From: Chamaecrista fasciculata
Taxonomy: Eukaryota; Streptophyta; Magnoliopsida; Fabales; Fabaceae
Direction of reading: 5' to 3'
Length of the DNA stretch: 64,000 nt
Assembly: GCA_003254925.1 (NCBI GenBank)
Contig: QANZ01056535.1
Span: 104,690 to 168,689, forward strand
Every line of letters begins with the position of its first letter. Position 1 is the first letter of the stretch. Below the pieces are notes generated by a model. It had not been told where the DNA came from, did not search any database, and saw nothing but the letters and a program-made list of their open reading frames with translations. Position numbers and translations under genes: made by a program. Positions 43,776 to 56,214 of the stretch are shown piece by piece.

Positions 43776-44969
43776 GGCAAAGTATTGTTAGTAGCCTCAA
43801 AGTATGAGGTCATTTTCAGTTATACCCACGAAGTTTTTTTTGGTCAATTATATCCCCAAAGTTTCACATTTGAGTCAATTATACCCCAACCCCTAACTCC
43901 GTTAATGAAACTAATAGAAAAAGCTAATGTGTCAGCTGACTTAGCTTATGGTTGCTAACATGGCTTGTGAAGGACAAAGTGAAGCAAATGTAACATAGTT
44001 TGAGGGTACAACTGTACAAGTACCGACCCCATACTTTGAGGGTACAATTGAAACCCTAAATCCACTATTTCATCTTCTTAACCAAAAAACCAAGAAACCT
44101 TTCTCCATAGCCCAGCAACTTCCTCTCCCTCTTCCTCTTACCTGATCTTTGTCATCTAAATGGAACCATCGTTTCTAGCCATTTTTCTACTCTTTGTTTT
44201 CGTCTTCACGATATGCTCCCTTTCCTTCTCCATTGCTATGCTTGCACTCGAAATTGTTGGACGGAAAAGACGTCAGAAAACGTACATGATACTCGAAATG
44301 TACCTGGAGAAAACTGTCGTTTCCCAACGTCTTTTCCGGCCAACCAACTGCCGATCAAAATTGGCTCAAGGAGACAAAGAGATGTGCGATGTGGATTTAC
44401 CAAACACGTCCAAAACGAGGAATCAAATAAACAAGATCAAAAGGCTTCAAGAAATTTTTCGAATTCCATACTCAGCCATTATATATAAATAAATAAATAA
44501 ATAAAAACTCCAACAAAAGTGATATTCTAAAGAAATTGGTTTGGTAAAACATTCCCACCATATTAAAAATAAGAGCCCAAATTTCATCTATGTTTGTGTG
44601 GTTTCCAGAACATTGATAAACAGAGGGGAAAGGTCGTTGCTGCGTTGGTGGTGATGACAAATCCAACGGTGAAGAATATGAAATAATGGATTTAGGATTT
44701 CAGTTGTACCCTAAAGTATGGAGTTAGTTTCAGTTGTACCATTAAACGATATCACATTTGTTTCACTTTGACCTTCACGAGACATGTCAACAACCATCAG
44801 CTGAGCCAGCTGACATATCAGCTTTTTCTGTTAGTTTCATTAACGGAGTTAAGGGTTGGGATACAATTGACTCAAATGTGAAACATTGGGGGTATAATTG
44901 ACCAAAAAATACTTTGGGGGTATAACAGAAAATGACCTCATACTTTAGGAGTACCAACGTACTTTTGCC
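43776..44969. mobile_element. Pack-MULE candidate (1,194 bp) with captured sequence
   Basis: Long inverted arms 43,776-44,071 and 44,676-44,969 ('gtatgaggtcattttcagttatacc', 'gtcagctgacttagct') enclose about 600 bp of unrelated, more GC-rich sequence. Flanking 9-mers TATTTTAAA and TATTTTATA match at 8 of 9. The captured part includes a 110-residue open frame. This is the layout of a Mutator-like element carrying a piece of host DNA. There is no transposase. Confidence 0.65.
44160..44492 (+). CDS. Hypothetical 110-residue frame inside the Pack-MULE candidate
   Basis: The frame starts MEPSFLAIFLLFVFVFTICS, a hydrophobic segment that could be a signal anchor. A basic GRKRRQKT stretch follows, then a charged C-terminus. 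I do not recognise the family. The frame overlaps other open frames and ends in an A/T microsatellite-like run, so it may be chance or a captured exon piece. Codon content is more GC-rich than the surrounding MITE arms. Confidence 0.25.
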   Translation: MEPSFLAIFLLFVFVFTICSLSFSIAMLALEIVGRKRRQKTYMILEMYLEKTVVSQRLFRPTNCRSKLAQGDKEMCDVDLPNTSKTRNQINKIKRLQEIFRIPYSAIIYK

Positions 44970-44987
44970 TATTTTATAAAAATTAAA

Positions 44988-45833
44988 GGTCAAAAATTTA
45001 TTTTTGTCCTTAATATTTTTTTGGTTTCATTTTGGTTGTTAATGTTTCCTAAAAGTTTCATGATCAGTCCCTAATTATTAAATATGGTCATATATATCTT
45101 TCCTTTAGAACTCGAATGCGATTAAATCAAAACTACGAGTTAAATTTGATGAGTTTTTTTATTTTCCTAGTTAAAGTCATTAGAAAACGAGGTCAAATTG
45201 AACATAAAATTGAGCCCAAAAAATTCATGAATTTGGTTATTTTTCTCTCATTTCAAGCCCAAATGCAACAGAATTGGATCTACAAGTTACTCTTGACGAA
45301 TTATTTCTTTGTCTAGTAGGGACCGTTGACAAAAGAGGCCAAATATACTATGAAAGTTAATATTCATGTTTTGACCAAACTCACTTTCGGAGTATTATTT
45401 GACCTGTTTGCCATTGACCCCAACTGGCTAGAGAAAAAATTCGTCAAGAGTAATTTTTTATTCCGATTTTGTTGCATTCAGACTTTAATCGAGATATGAC
45501 CAAATTTATGAAACAAGCGGCCATTTTCATGTTTGATTTGACCTCGTTTGCTGATGACTCTAACTAGGAAAATAAAGAACTCGTCAAATTTGTTTCATTC
45601 TATATATGAAGATCACGAATTAGTAATTGCACCCAATTACCAAAAATATCCCAACCCCGTAGGTCTGATTTAATCACATTTGGGTTCAAAACGAGAAAGA
45701 TATAACCATATTCAATAATTAGGAACCGATGATGAATCTTTTAGGAAACGTTAAGGAACAAAATGAAATAAAAAATATTAGGGACCAAAATAAAACTTTA
45801 GGTAAACATTAGAGACCAATATATATTTTGACC
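44988..45833. mobile_element. Mutator-type MITE (846 bp), perfect target duplication
   Basis: Edges GGTCAAAAATTTATTTTTGTCC and the reverse complement of GGTCAAAATATATATTGGTC. The 9-bp duplication AAAATTAAA is perfect (44,979-44,987 and 45,834-45,842). The interior shares 'gaactcgtcaa' and 'gatatgaccaaat' phrases with the copies at 27,587 and 56,495. No coding frame. Confidence 0.9.
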
Positions 45834-45842
45834 AAAATTAAA

Positions 45843-46685
45843 ATTATTACAGAAGAATATAAATTTGGGCTGTTACAACAAGTAAAGTTTTATTGGACTT
45901 GGACCTAGATCTAAATATATTTACATAAAAGCTCATGGGTTTGAGTTGTACACACATCTCGTTTGCTAGGGTTTCCTATAAAGGAAAAGCATCATTTGGA
46001 GAGTTACCGCCGACAGCCCCTCCATCCATTTTTTTTCGTTATTTTTCTTTCTTTGCTTATCATCTCCTCTTTGTAGGAGTTTCTCCCTTTTGTTGTGAAA
46101 GAGCTCTTCTCTCCAATAGTAAAAGATGTTATGTTTATGAAATCTCGTTGAATACTTTAGATTTACAATTTAGATTCCATTTTAAAAACATGATGATGTT
46201 GAAGAACTAATCCTCATGATTGCTAGATTTGACAAAATCTTTGGAGATCAACTAAACAAGCATGAAATCTAACCGCAAAAAGTGGTTGTTAGCTTATATG
46301 GAGCCCCTCTACGGTGTAAAGCCTCTCTATTTGAGCTTGATGTCCATCCGTTCAAGTCCACGCTGCTTCTTGTCAGATAAGATTTCGCTAGCTAGTTCTT
46401 TTACTATTGAATTTGGTCTTGTGATGGTTTGTTGTATTATGTATTCTTCTTTCTCTTGTGTGTTGCTTGAGACTAGACTTTTATTTTTTTTCTTTTTGGG
46501 AGTGTAGACCTTATGGAGAAAGAAATTTACAAGGATAGTCTATTAAACCTTCCATCGAATAAGAAAGACGATACAATGATCCGTGTCAACTGGGCAGTAT
46601 AATTATTATTTATTACAAAATAATTTAAACAAATATGTTTGGATAGAAAAAATTAAACAAATAGGATAAATATTGTGTTTGTTTG
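45843..46685. other. Intergenic, possible LTR-like remnant
   Basis: 'gctagggtttcctataaagg' resembles an LTR promoter patch and CT-rich sequence follows, but no repeat pair or primer site was found. The frames at 45,935-46,507 have no recognisable domain. Nothing can be named with confidence. Confidence 0.3.
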
Positions 46686-46689
46686 TTTG

Positions 46690-46825
46690 TTTTTCGGCCC
46701 AATGCACGAAACTCTCACCAAGTGGAGTCTTAGGAGGGTCAAATGTACACAACTTTATCTCTGCTTTACAAAGAGGTTCTTTCTAAGATTTGAACCTATG
46801 ACCTTTAGGCTATGTTGCATGTATA
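46690..46825 (-). mobile_element. Au-type SINE
   Basis: On the minus strand, B-box GGTTCAAATCTTAG is followed by 'aaagaacctctttgtaaagcag', 'gttgtgtacatttgaccctcc' and 'tttcgtgcattgggcc'. This is the characteristic body of the plant Au SINE family. The tail runs into an A-rich stretch near 46,690. The A box is weak. It is a diverged pol III retroelement with no coding capacity. Confidence 0.75.
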
Positions 46826-46829
46826 TGGG

Positions 46830-47100
46830 TACGTGTACATGCACAAGTACGAATACGGGATACGGCAATTTTGAAAAATATGATACGAGTACGGCATAAT
46901 ATATTTAATATAAAATAAAAAATATATCCTAAAAATATTTTATTTTCTTTTAAATAAATATTTTAGGATACAATATTGTTAATATTGAAAATGAGAGAAT
47001 TAAAAAGAACGTGAAATGAAGGTTAAAAATAAGTATATATTTAAAAGTATAAAAAGAAGTGAAGGTTATACGTTTTAAAAATAAAAGGATTAAAAATTAT
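46830..47100. other. Intergenic AT-rich stretch with GTAC-rich edge
   Basis: 'gggtacgtgtacatgcacaagtacg' near 46,835 and 'ggtgtaccagtacttggtacgg' near 48,000 may be the two ends of a DNA element holding the Gypsy remnant, but the ends do not align well. No gene is seen. Confidence 0.25.
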
Positions 47101-47129
47101 GGACAAGTAAGGACCAATGATGAAATGGG

Positions 47130-47930
47130 CTGGGTTGATGAATATGGGATTAGATGTGTGAAGACTTGGAGGCCATATGACCCATGTGAAATGTGTTATG
47201 GAATGTAGTTAAATAGTCGTGTGAAGAGGAGAATTTGGTAGAAATATTATTAGGAAATTCTCTCTCTCTCTGGATTCTCTCTCCTTCTCCCTAATTCTAT
47301 TTCTCTCTCTCTTGTTGCTTCTCCTTCCTTCTCATTCTCTTGTTATCTTTAGTCCCAACTTAAAGTTTATGTATCAGGATTATCAATGAATATCAGTTTT
47401 ATTTGAGTGGCTTCCCTATCTTGTTATTTGCTCATAACAATTGGTGCTTTCATTGATTCTCCTCCCACCATGGATGATAATGCACGAATAGTGGAGCTCT
47501 CTAGCTGATTGCAAAAATTGATGGAACGCTTAGAACGACAGGAGGTAGCGTGGGTTTCTCATTTCAACAGATTGGATTCTTCGATCGCAACTCTCGCACG
47601 AGCTATGGTTAACTTAGTTCATATTCTCGATGCTTCAATTAGCCCCTCCCAATCTGATGACCCGCCGATCCGACGTGTTACGGTCTCGCAAGCAGCTGTG
47701 TGTTTGTTCCGATTGCTCCGACTGCTTCGACCATCGTGAGGATTCCTCACAAACGGCGTTTACTTTCGTTACTACCTATACCGACGACACCATTGGTGGC
47801 TCCAGCGGTAAGTACGACCCTCCCACGTGTCTCTTTTTGTCCACTACTAGTATTACTCACCATGCTCATTTCTCTCTTCTCACATACAATCCAATACTCT
47901 CAAAGCCCAAATGCACTCACCCCAACTTAA
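47130..47930 (+). mobile_element. Gypsy LTR edge, primer-site region and gag start
   Basis: A CT-rich stretch (47,265-47,345) precedes an LTR end at about 47,439 (CTCATAACA). ATTGGTGCTTTCATTGATTC follows, a motif found at the LTR/primer junction of many plant Gypsy elements. The frame then resembles Gypsy Gag (KLMERLERQEVAWVSHFNRLDSSIATL). It fades into unrelated sequence by about 47,930. Broken fossil, with several breaks. Confidence 0.55.
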
Positions 47931-48154
47931 GGGAAATATATTAGAAATACATATCAAATACATATTTCAACGTATTTTTGGCATTTCAATGTATTTTTGG
48001 TGTACCAGTACTTGGTACGGATACGTCTTCAATTTTGGCGTTCCTATGCTTCTTAGCCTCTAGATCACTAGGTAGAAACCTTACCGTTGCGTCAAGGTTC
48101 ATCCTCGCCACACCCCAAATATTGGGTGACAAATTTAATTTTTTGAAAAAAAAA

Positions 48155-48662
48155 GGGTAAATTACAAAATAGGGTCCTGTGGTTTGGCCCTATTTCAGAT
48201 AGGGTACATGTGGTTTGAAAAGTTTCAAATTGGGGCCTGAGGTTAAATCCGTTTGCAAAATAGGGTCTAGGTGGTTTCGACCGTCAAAAAACTAACGGTG
48301 CACGTGATAATTTGCCTAACAATCTCAGGGTCTTTAGTTAAAACACTATTTTAAGACCCTAATTATTAATTTTTTTGCGTTTGAATCCCTATTTCTTACG
48401 TCGTCATGTTAAAATACTATTTTAAAATACTATTTTTGCGTTGGTTAAAAATAGTTAGGGTCTTAAAATAGTATTTTAACTAAAGACCCTGAGATTGTTA
48501 GGCAAATTATCACGTGCACCGTTAGTTTTTTGACGGTCAAAACCACCTAGACCCTATTTTGCAAACAGAGTTAACCTCAGGCCCCAATTTGAAACTTTTC
48601 AAACCACATGTACCCTATCTGAAACAGGGCCAAACCACAGGACCCTATTTTGTAATTTACCC
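48155..48662. mobile_element. Near-perfect palindromic Mutator-type MITE (508 bp)
   Basis: It starts GGGTAAATTACAAAATAGGG and ends CCCTATTTTGTAATTTACCC. The arms, about 150 bp on each side, are almost identical inverted copies, including 'ctaacggtgcacgtgataatttgcc'. The flanks are runs of A on both sides, so the 9-bp duplication cannot be proved. Such a palindrome would form a long hairpin if transcribed. Confidence 0.85.
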
Positions 48663-48813
48663 AAAAAAAAAAACCATGGTAAAACCAAAAAAAGACCTTA
48701 TTAGTTACTAAGCAAAATTTATTACAAAAAAATATATATATTGGTACTAATAATGCCACAACAAAAAAAAAATGGGGGGAAAAAACCTGACTACTCAATC
48801 CCCTATGACGTTT

Positions 48814-49026
48814 GGCCAAAAAAAAAAATTCTCTGCCAACAAAGGTTGGCCCAGTTGGTAAGGAGTCAACTCATAACCCACAAGGTCGTGAGTTCGAATC
48901 CCACTGCCGATGTGAGGGCCTTGTTGGTAGGCGATCTGTAAGCGCTCATAGAGCCTTGAGGCCTGCCCTGGCCAAGGTGAGCCCCCGGGGCTCAACTCAC
49001 CTATACTTTTTTACTACCAAAAAAAA
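48814..49026 (+). mobile_element. tRNA-derived SINE with target duplication
   Basis: A box TGGCCCAGTTGG (48,847-48,858) and B box GAGTTCGAATCCC (48,890-48,902) stand at normal pol III spacing. A GC-rich body and an A-run follow. Flanking repeats AATCCCCTATGACGTTT (48,797-48,813) and AATCCCCCTATGACATTT (49,027-49,044) are an imperfect target duplication. No tRNA cloverleaf can be closed, so it is not a tRNA gene. Confidence 0.85.
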
Positions 49027-49216
49027 AATCCCCCTATGACATTTGTAAGAGAAAAGGAGGAAATACAAAACAAGACTTTCCGGCTAAACCTACCTTCAAT
49101 TTTCTGATAAAAGACCATCAGTAAAACTAAGACCTCTTCTGCTAACAAATTAATGGCGCGAAGGCAAACTGTGCAATATCTGTATGATAAAATACTCCAA
49201 TTTCTTCATTTTCTTC

Positions 49217-52200
49217 CTAATAGGTAGGTGTTTTATGTTTAGGAATGTACTTGATCTTGATACCCTTTTCGGACTTCATTCTGAGTTTGGATTTGGGAGC
49301 ATCTGAGGTTGCAAAAAATCGGTTTTCTGCGCTCGCATGTATACTATGACTGTCAACATTTGGGGGTTGACATGTTGCTATTTCACAATCCTGTATCTGC
49401 AGATTCCCGGGAGGTTCGGAATCAGGAAAAAGAACCAATTTCACATGATTTAATGATATAGCTTCTTTCCATCCTGCATAAGAAGATTGTTGTTAATTAC
49501 ACAAAAAGAACTCATAGACCAAACCATGCATTAAGTGACAAAGCTTACTTTGTGTGAGAAAGGCTTTTGCCGCAAGGCTAGATAATTGTAAGCTTCCTGA
49601 AGCTACTCGGTCCTCCGGATTATTGGAGGAATTGTTCTCGAAACCACTATCATCAGACAGGTTTTCAGCATCTCCTTTTTTATTCATTTCATTCGAATCA
49701 GCTTCTTTAGCTTCATTTTGGACTGGTATTGCATCTACCGATTCTCGCCGGCTGACTGGCCTCCAAAGCTTTATTGCTAACCGATTGTTGCTGCTCTGGG
49801 CCACTGTCTTCTCTTGAACACTACTCTCCCTGGCCAGATTGTCTACTATGCAGTCATCTCGAGATGACATCAAACTACCTTTTGATTTACTGTAACTGTC
49901 AAGAGCAACAAATATAGACCCTATCAAAACTTCATGGTTTTTAACTTGGTCTGATTCTTTCTGTAGCTTGGCTTTTAGTATTATTCCATCGATATCGGGT
50001 TTAGGCTTTCGGCTCCATACTTTATTACCATTAACTAAAGGTGCTGCTGCATTTTGACCACGATAAGTTCCATACTTCTTATTGATTCCAAGCTTTGGAG
50101 TTTGAGAATTCTGGCTCATATGGAAACCATTGGGTACACCCGATTGTGACTGAACTTGAGCAACCACTACGCAATGATGATTATGTCCTTGTGCTATCCG
50201 TTGCTCAATATTCTGATTACTGCTACAGTCATGGCCTGATTGAGAATATCCACCTAAACCTTCATTTGTGTCTGGGCATTGGAGGGGTACAAGTTGCGAG
50301 GGAATGTGATCAGTAAATGTATTTGAATTATGTTGTTCATAGTCAAATGCATCCAAAGATGCTTCTGCTGGTGATGCAGCCTCTACTGTAACACTGATGT
50401 TTTCTTTTTCTTTAATTTCTACCTCATCCTCGTGCCTTTGCTCTCTTGCCCTCTGTTCTTTTTGCCTAAGTTTTCTCTGGCGTTTCCTCTCCAAAATCTC
50501 AGCTTGCCTGTGAAAACACAACAAAGAATTAAATCAGCTTTATCCATATATGACTACCTTTTCCAATCATGAAGTTCTGCTGCATCTCTTAAATTTCTTA
50601 TTACTTTTTTTTTTTCCCTTTTTCCACTAAAAAAACAATTTGAAAAACAAAGATTATTTCACAAGATACTAAAACAATTTTAAAATACTGTAGCATGTAC
50701 ATCAAAAGTTACAGAAATCATTAGCCGTCATTAAACAAAAAGCAATGAAAATGACAGCAAAGAATGTCAAATCAAGTGCACTGGAGGAATACTCATAAAA
50801 CTGGTCAGAGTCATCATCTTGGCTAAACTTGATGCATTATGAAATTCAGTTTATGCAACTGATAGGCCAAATTTTTTACATCCATCTGAACAAAAAGTGT
50901 GTTCACTGATGATGTCCCTAGTTTTCTTTTGACTTAACAAAAATTGTCTCTAGTGGACAAAGGGCTTGCCTGCCCTTTTAGAACATGTCCATTTGCTTTT
51001 ATTTCTTTGCTATACTGCTTTATTAGTTCAATGTGAATCTTTATTTCACCAAAAAGGGAGTTCAGTTCAAGATCTATTCTAAATTTAATTCAATTGATAT
51101 GAAAGCCCAGTAAGGGAAGAGGAAGACAATAATCAAGAGCCATAACTCACCCCAAGAAGTGGAATCAGAGGAAAAGAAGAAAAAATAAAGACTATTTTAT
51201 AAATTTGAATTGCTAAGGATCAAATCCAGAATCCCCTCCACCCTCTTTTTGTTTTCAGAAAAGACAAACTTGAAAATTTATTCATTCCATAGGAACCCAA
51301 ACTTTGTGATTAAACTAATGAATGGCAAATTTTATCAAGGTCTGATACTGAAGACTTTTTAACAACGACAGGCAGTATAAAAAAGACAAGGATTATAAAC
51401 TAGCACATCTTTTAAGATTCAAGTGCAAACTAGAGAAAGCACCGGATATACCTTTTCCGAGCAGCTTCTTCCTCCTCCACCAGCAGCTTCTGGCACCTTA
51501 AAGCTTCAGCATCCTTAGCCGCAAGCCATGCTTTAACCTAAGGAAAAGGATATATATATCTTATTGTGACAATAACTCAAACAACTAATTTGAGAAGCCG
51601 CTAATAGGAAATTACAATTGAAAAAGCCACTAATTCGTGACTTGTTCTCTCAGTGAGAACTACTAAAAAAGCAGTACGTCATAAGAAACGACTATATATC
51701 TAATGGGCTAATGGCACATCCTCTCAAAGATAGGGAGTGCGCAATCATCGATTTCTAACCTATTCTAACATCACCAGTGAAACAAGAAAGAATAATCCAA
51801 CTTTAAAAAAAATGTTTTATTTACAGCTATGTATAAATTAATAATGTATCTGCATAGATGATGAGCGTTGCTGACTGACGAGTATTTATTTTTATCTTCA
51901 CTCACTTGTCTTCATCATCTTCACTAGTCTTATCCTAAGTTCCAACCATTCGATGATTTTTATTCACGTAACTCAAGGAATCTAAAAACCTCCAAAATGT
52001 ATTCCATTAATAGAAACTGTTTGACTCTTAACAAACTCTAGGGTCTAGACCCAAAACTAAGATATAAAAGAAATATAATCATAAACATATCATATAGTTA
52101 TATTAAAAGGTTTTGACATAGTCAAGAATGTTCTGCTTCTTTTTAAATTTAATATTTAAAACAACAATAAAATCACAAGATTCTTACAACATGACATCAG

Positions 52201-54559
52201 GTGAGAACTTCCAACACCCTCCNTTGTTTATTCTTAAAAACCATAACAAAGGGGATGCATAAAAACAACTGAAAGAATGTCCAACCAGATATGCAAAATC
52301 ATTAACAATTTAGTGTTTATTCAAGATTTATCTACACATCTCTTTAATGTCTTTTTTCTTTTTTTTAAAAGCAAAGCATCTCACATATATCTGGTAAGCA
52401 CCTGGAAGATCTTTTTAAGTAATTGTATAAGAGACACATATTTTGAAGAAGATATACCAAAAGCCCTTCATGAGAGAGAAGTTATATGTAAAGAAAATTT
52501 TAAATCAAGAAAAACAGTTACCAATATCTGTTCTAGCAAGAAACTAGTGCAAGCAACTAGGTTTTTCGGTTCAAGACCAATCTTTCCAGCCTCTCCATCC
52601 AAAACATATTTTTGCATCGACACTGCAGCCCCGCATAAAAATGTTTTTTCACTGGCATCATCAAGTACACTGAACAACTCCTGGGACGATATATGAAAAC
52701 TATTTCTAGCTTGAACAATATCCTGCAAACGATTCGAACATATCACGTTAAAAAACCAATGTCATTAGCAAAGTTATAATAAAAAAGAAGAGTTGATAAG
52801 TCAAACTACAAACGTTTCTTACCAAAAGGGCAGAACCAGCCTTCAGATAATATTGTGGAAGTGAAGAAAATCCTTGTTTTCGAACAAGAGTTGCCATTGC
52901 TTTTAAAATAGAAGACCCCGGAACTTCCTGTAAAGCATTGTCAACATATATTTTTATTTTAGAAAGGGGAAGCAGGAATATTGTAAATAAATAAGAACTG
53001 AAAGGAAGATAAACCACAGGAGACATGCTGTGTCTCTGTATCTGCAACTCTACTTTTCATTCTTCTAGTATAGCAGCCATATTGGCCTCTTCACTAAACT
53101 CTTGATAGAAATAACATATTTAAGAATATTTCTGGACAAAAAAAAAAGGGATGGAGAAGAGGTTTTAATTTAACATTTTCATTTGACAAGAGAATTATTA
53201 CCTTCCAAACAAACTGTATATCGGCAGCAGTAAGAACTCTAAAAAAATTACAGCATACAAATCTATAGCATCAATGAAGAAGGGTGCGGAAGAAAAGGTA
53301 TGCTTAGGTAACCATTTCAAGAACAAAGAGATGTCAACTTAGTATCTTTAAAAATTTCTAAGTTCCAATGCCCCAGAAAACCATCTACGAATGTAAGTGC
53401 CAAGTCTACTAGCATTACACTCCAAAACAAGATGCAAGTATGCTATCACTCCCTACCTTCCAATCTTTCATCTCTTCCAATTGAAAAATAATTTTGAAAT
53501 TTCAACAGTATCGAGAAAGGTGATTCAAATTAAAGTAAATTAATGTAGTAAGAAATTAGTTGAGTAGATAGCACTAAGGTTTACCTCCAGCATCACATTC
53601 TTGAATGATACAACTTCCTTTGCCTCTTCTACAGAAAGCTACACAAATTATGTTTGACTTAGCACATCAAGATATGTTGCATGCTTCATATAAGAAGAAG
53701 TTACAAAAATTAAAAAAAGATTACCTTATTCCAATATGCAGCTAACAGATCTCTGTTGGTTGTAGAATCCTACAACAGTGAAACACTATCAGCCAAAACT
53801 AAAGAAAGGACTTGGAACTAAAAGGACAAATTATCATCTATAGAATTCATGAAATCAATACAAAAGAAAGAGCTGCCAGATATTATATGATAGATACTCT
53901 TAACATAGAAAGAAACCTTATCAAGCTTTTTCAACCGATGATGCACACGGATATGTCTTCTATAGTTAATTGGAGAACAGAATTCTCGGGAACACTTGTC
54001 ACACTTCTGCAATTGAACTTTAACGGGAGTCAGCATTGGCCAACCAGGAAGTTCTGTTAAATGAATAAAAGGTAATATTAGATAATATTAGACTGAATAA
54101 GATAGGAATTAAATACCCCAGTAGCAAACCTAAAACAACTTATGACGCATTTTACATGTAACACTCTGTATAAGCTTTAAGATTTCAAAGTTCAAACTGC
54201 TCTTTCCTTTTGGTAAATTTTACCATTTCCGGCAGGCTACATCTAATGATATGAATAACAGATTTCTTATATATTCTTATTCAATTAATATTGAATGCAT
54301 ATAAATAAAACTTACCTAAATGCTATTGAAAATAAACAATCTATATTAAGTTTAAAACACTCAAGATGTTGAAAATACCTTGTTGATCTAGTGCATTAAG
54401 CAACTGAATCCACTGCACAGGGCTGTCACCAGCCCTTGAAAAAGAAAGGAAAGGTTCTTTGCCAATTGCCTGTCTGATTATGGTATCTAAGGAATCATTT
54501 CCAACCTCTGTTTTCATGACATCGGGAGTGCTAGAGGCTTTAAGTTTGGCAACTGGCAT
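49217..54559 (-). CDS. Single C2H2 zinc-finger protein, 674 residues, nine coding exons
   Basis: Exons: 54559-54379, 54053-53917, 53769-53725, 53638-53585, 52927-52823, 52722-52522, 51537-51452, 50507-49549, 49473-49217. All introns are GT-AG and phases agree (2,025 nt). The N-terminus has DTIIRQAIGKEPFLSFSRAG and VQWIQLLNALDQQ. One C2H2 finger follows: C78, C81, H94, H98 (CX2CX12HX3H, FCSPINYRRHIRVHH). A conserved middle region (SSILKAMATLVRKQGF, FLCGAAVSMQKY) comes next, then a K/R/E-rich coiled stretch (about 255-310) that could carry a nuclear signal, and a low-complexity Ser/Asn tail. The layout fits a conserved plant family usually annotated only as zinc finger protein; the function is not known to me. 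The start was chosen because it opens the conserved block and follows an AG acceptor. Confidence 0.9.
52223..52223. other. Single N in intron 6 of the zinc-finger gene
   Basis: One unresolved base lies in 'aacaccctccNttgtttatt'. No repeat edge is visible on either side, unlike the N at 14,380. Confidence 0.95.
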
Positions 54560-56214
54560 CTATCCGCAGAAGTGCTTAAACAAACAAAGATGACAAGGGT
54601 CCACTGCTCAGAGTATAAAATGCAATGTGTCAAAGAGTAACTTTTTGTACTACTAGAGAAAAGAGGAAAGAAGATGAAAATTACTTAAACTATAATACAG
54701 GGGAAAAGTAAAAATGGTCAAGCCACAGTTGAAAGGAAAAAACAAAGATAAAAGAAAGAAATAAAGGACAACATGCTGCCAATAGCTGAACTGATACCAG
54801 AACCAAGTAGTAACAAAGTAGGACGTCGGACCCTAAGTTCATGCTAATAATCTAACAGATAAATAGGAACAATGCATGCCTTCCTCTCAGCCCTTGGTTG
54901 TACTAAAACCTAAAGCCTGTATCAGATGAAGTATGTCTCCCAGCTATAGGGGTGCATCGTATGATACCAATCATATCAATTGATTAAAATATAATATATG
55001 TAAAGGGAAGGAGATCACATCCATTTGTCTAATATAATTATCATAGCCTTGATAATAACTAGTGCTTTCCCAAATGCTGTCAAATTGTTTATTTCAAACT
55101 GAAGAAGTGACAAACTACAATTAAACAACTAATTGTCAATCTAAATACCAGAAAAATAGTTCAATCTCATATGTAATTCATTCACACATATTTTTCCAAA
55201 CAAACCAGCAGACCATGCCAAATCATGACATGTAATGTAAAATTTATCAAGTGATAGATCCCCCCTGGTAATGTAATAGACACTAAATTTTTCTGGTGAA
55301 GTATGGCAATTGACTCTGAGATTGTATTATGCTGAGTAGAATATATACACGAATACACAGATGCTAAATTTAGTAAAAGCAATTGACATTATGTTTAGTA
55401 TGTCCAATATATAACTCATGATAATTTTAACAGTCCGCAAAATGGTATAAGAATACTCAATTTGGAGCAAAAAGAACAAAATTGATACCCTGATTATTGG
55501 AATTTATTGAGGAAACAATAAATAATGTTCCTAGATAATCATGATGAGTAAGAATTAACTCAATATATAAACAATAAGCCACTGCATCAGTTTGTATAAC
55601 TTCAACTCTAGATCCAATGAGTTGTAGCAAACTCTTGCCAAGAACCGACAACACATGTCCACTCATAATCCAAGTAATCAATTTTGCCATTCGAAGCATA
55701 CACTGGACAAGCACTTTTCAACACAGCATTAACGAAATTAAGGGGAAAAAAGGCTGTGAATAAAACTTGAACATAAAAGCTCCCAATATATTGAGTCGGC
55801 AAGAAAAATAATCACATTGAAATTCGATAAAATTACTATAGATCGATATACAGTGCACTTTAATCCGTCATCAAAGAAAGGAAATAGACATAGGAGAAAG
55901 TTTTCAGATAATCCTATTCTCCATTGATCGGGACTCGATAACCACACGCTCGACATTGACTGAACCTAACACAAGTAAGGATCACAATAAACACGATCTT
56001 TCACAATATCCAAGCCTCTCTTTCATCATACACGATAATAATAAAAAAAAAAAAGAGTGAAATCAATTCCTTCCACAAAAGTATAATACATAGCAACTGG
56101 AAAACAAATGATTTCGAAAGAAAAAAAAAAAGAGTGATCCGTATCGATTATGATTGACATTTATTAAATAGATAGACGAAGAGAAGAATAGTAGAGTAAT
56201 AGTCGATCACATAC

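Noticed and set aside
49554-50316. Plus-strand open frames
   Set aside because: They are antisense to the large eighth coding exon of the zinc-finger gene, which explains their openness.
52277-52696. Plus-strand 139-residue frame
   Set aside because: It is mostly antisense to exon 6 of the zinc-finger gene and has no domain of its own.
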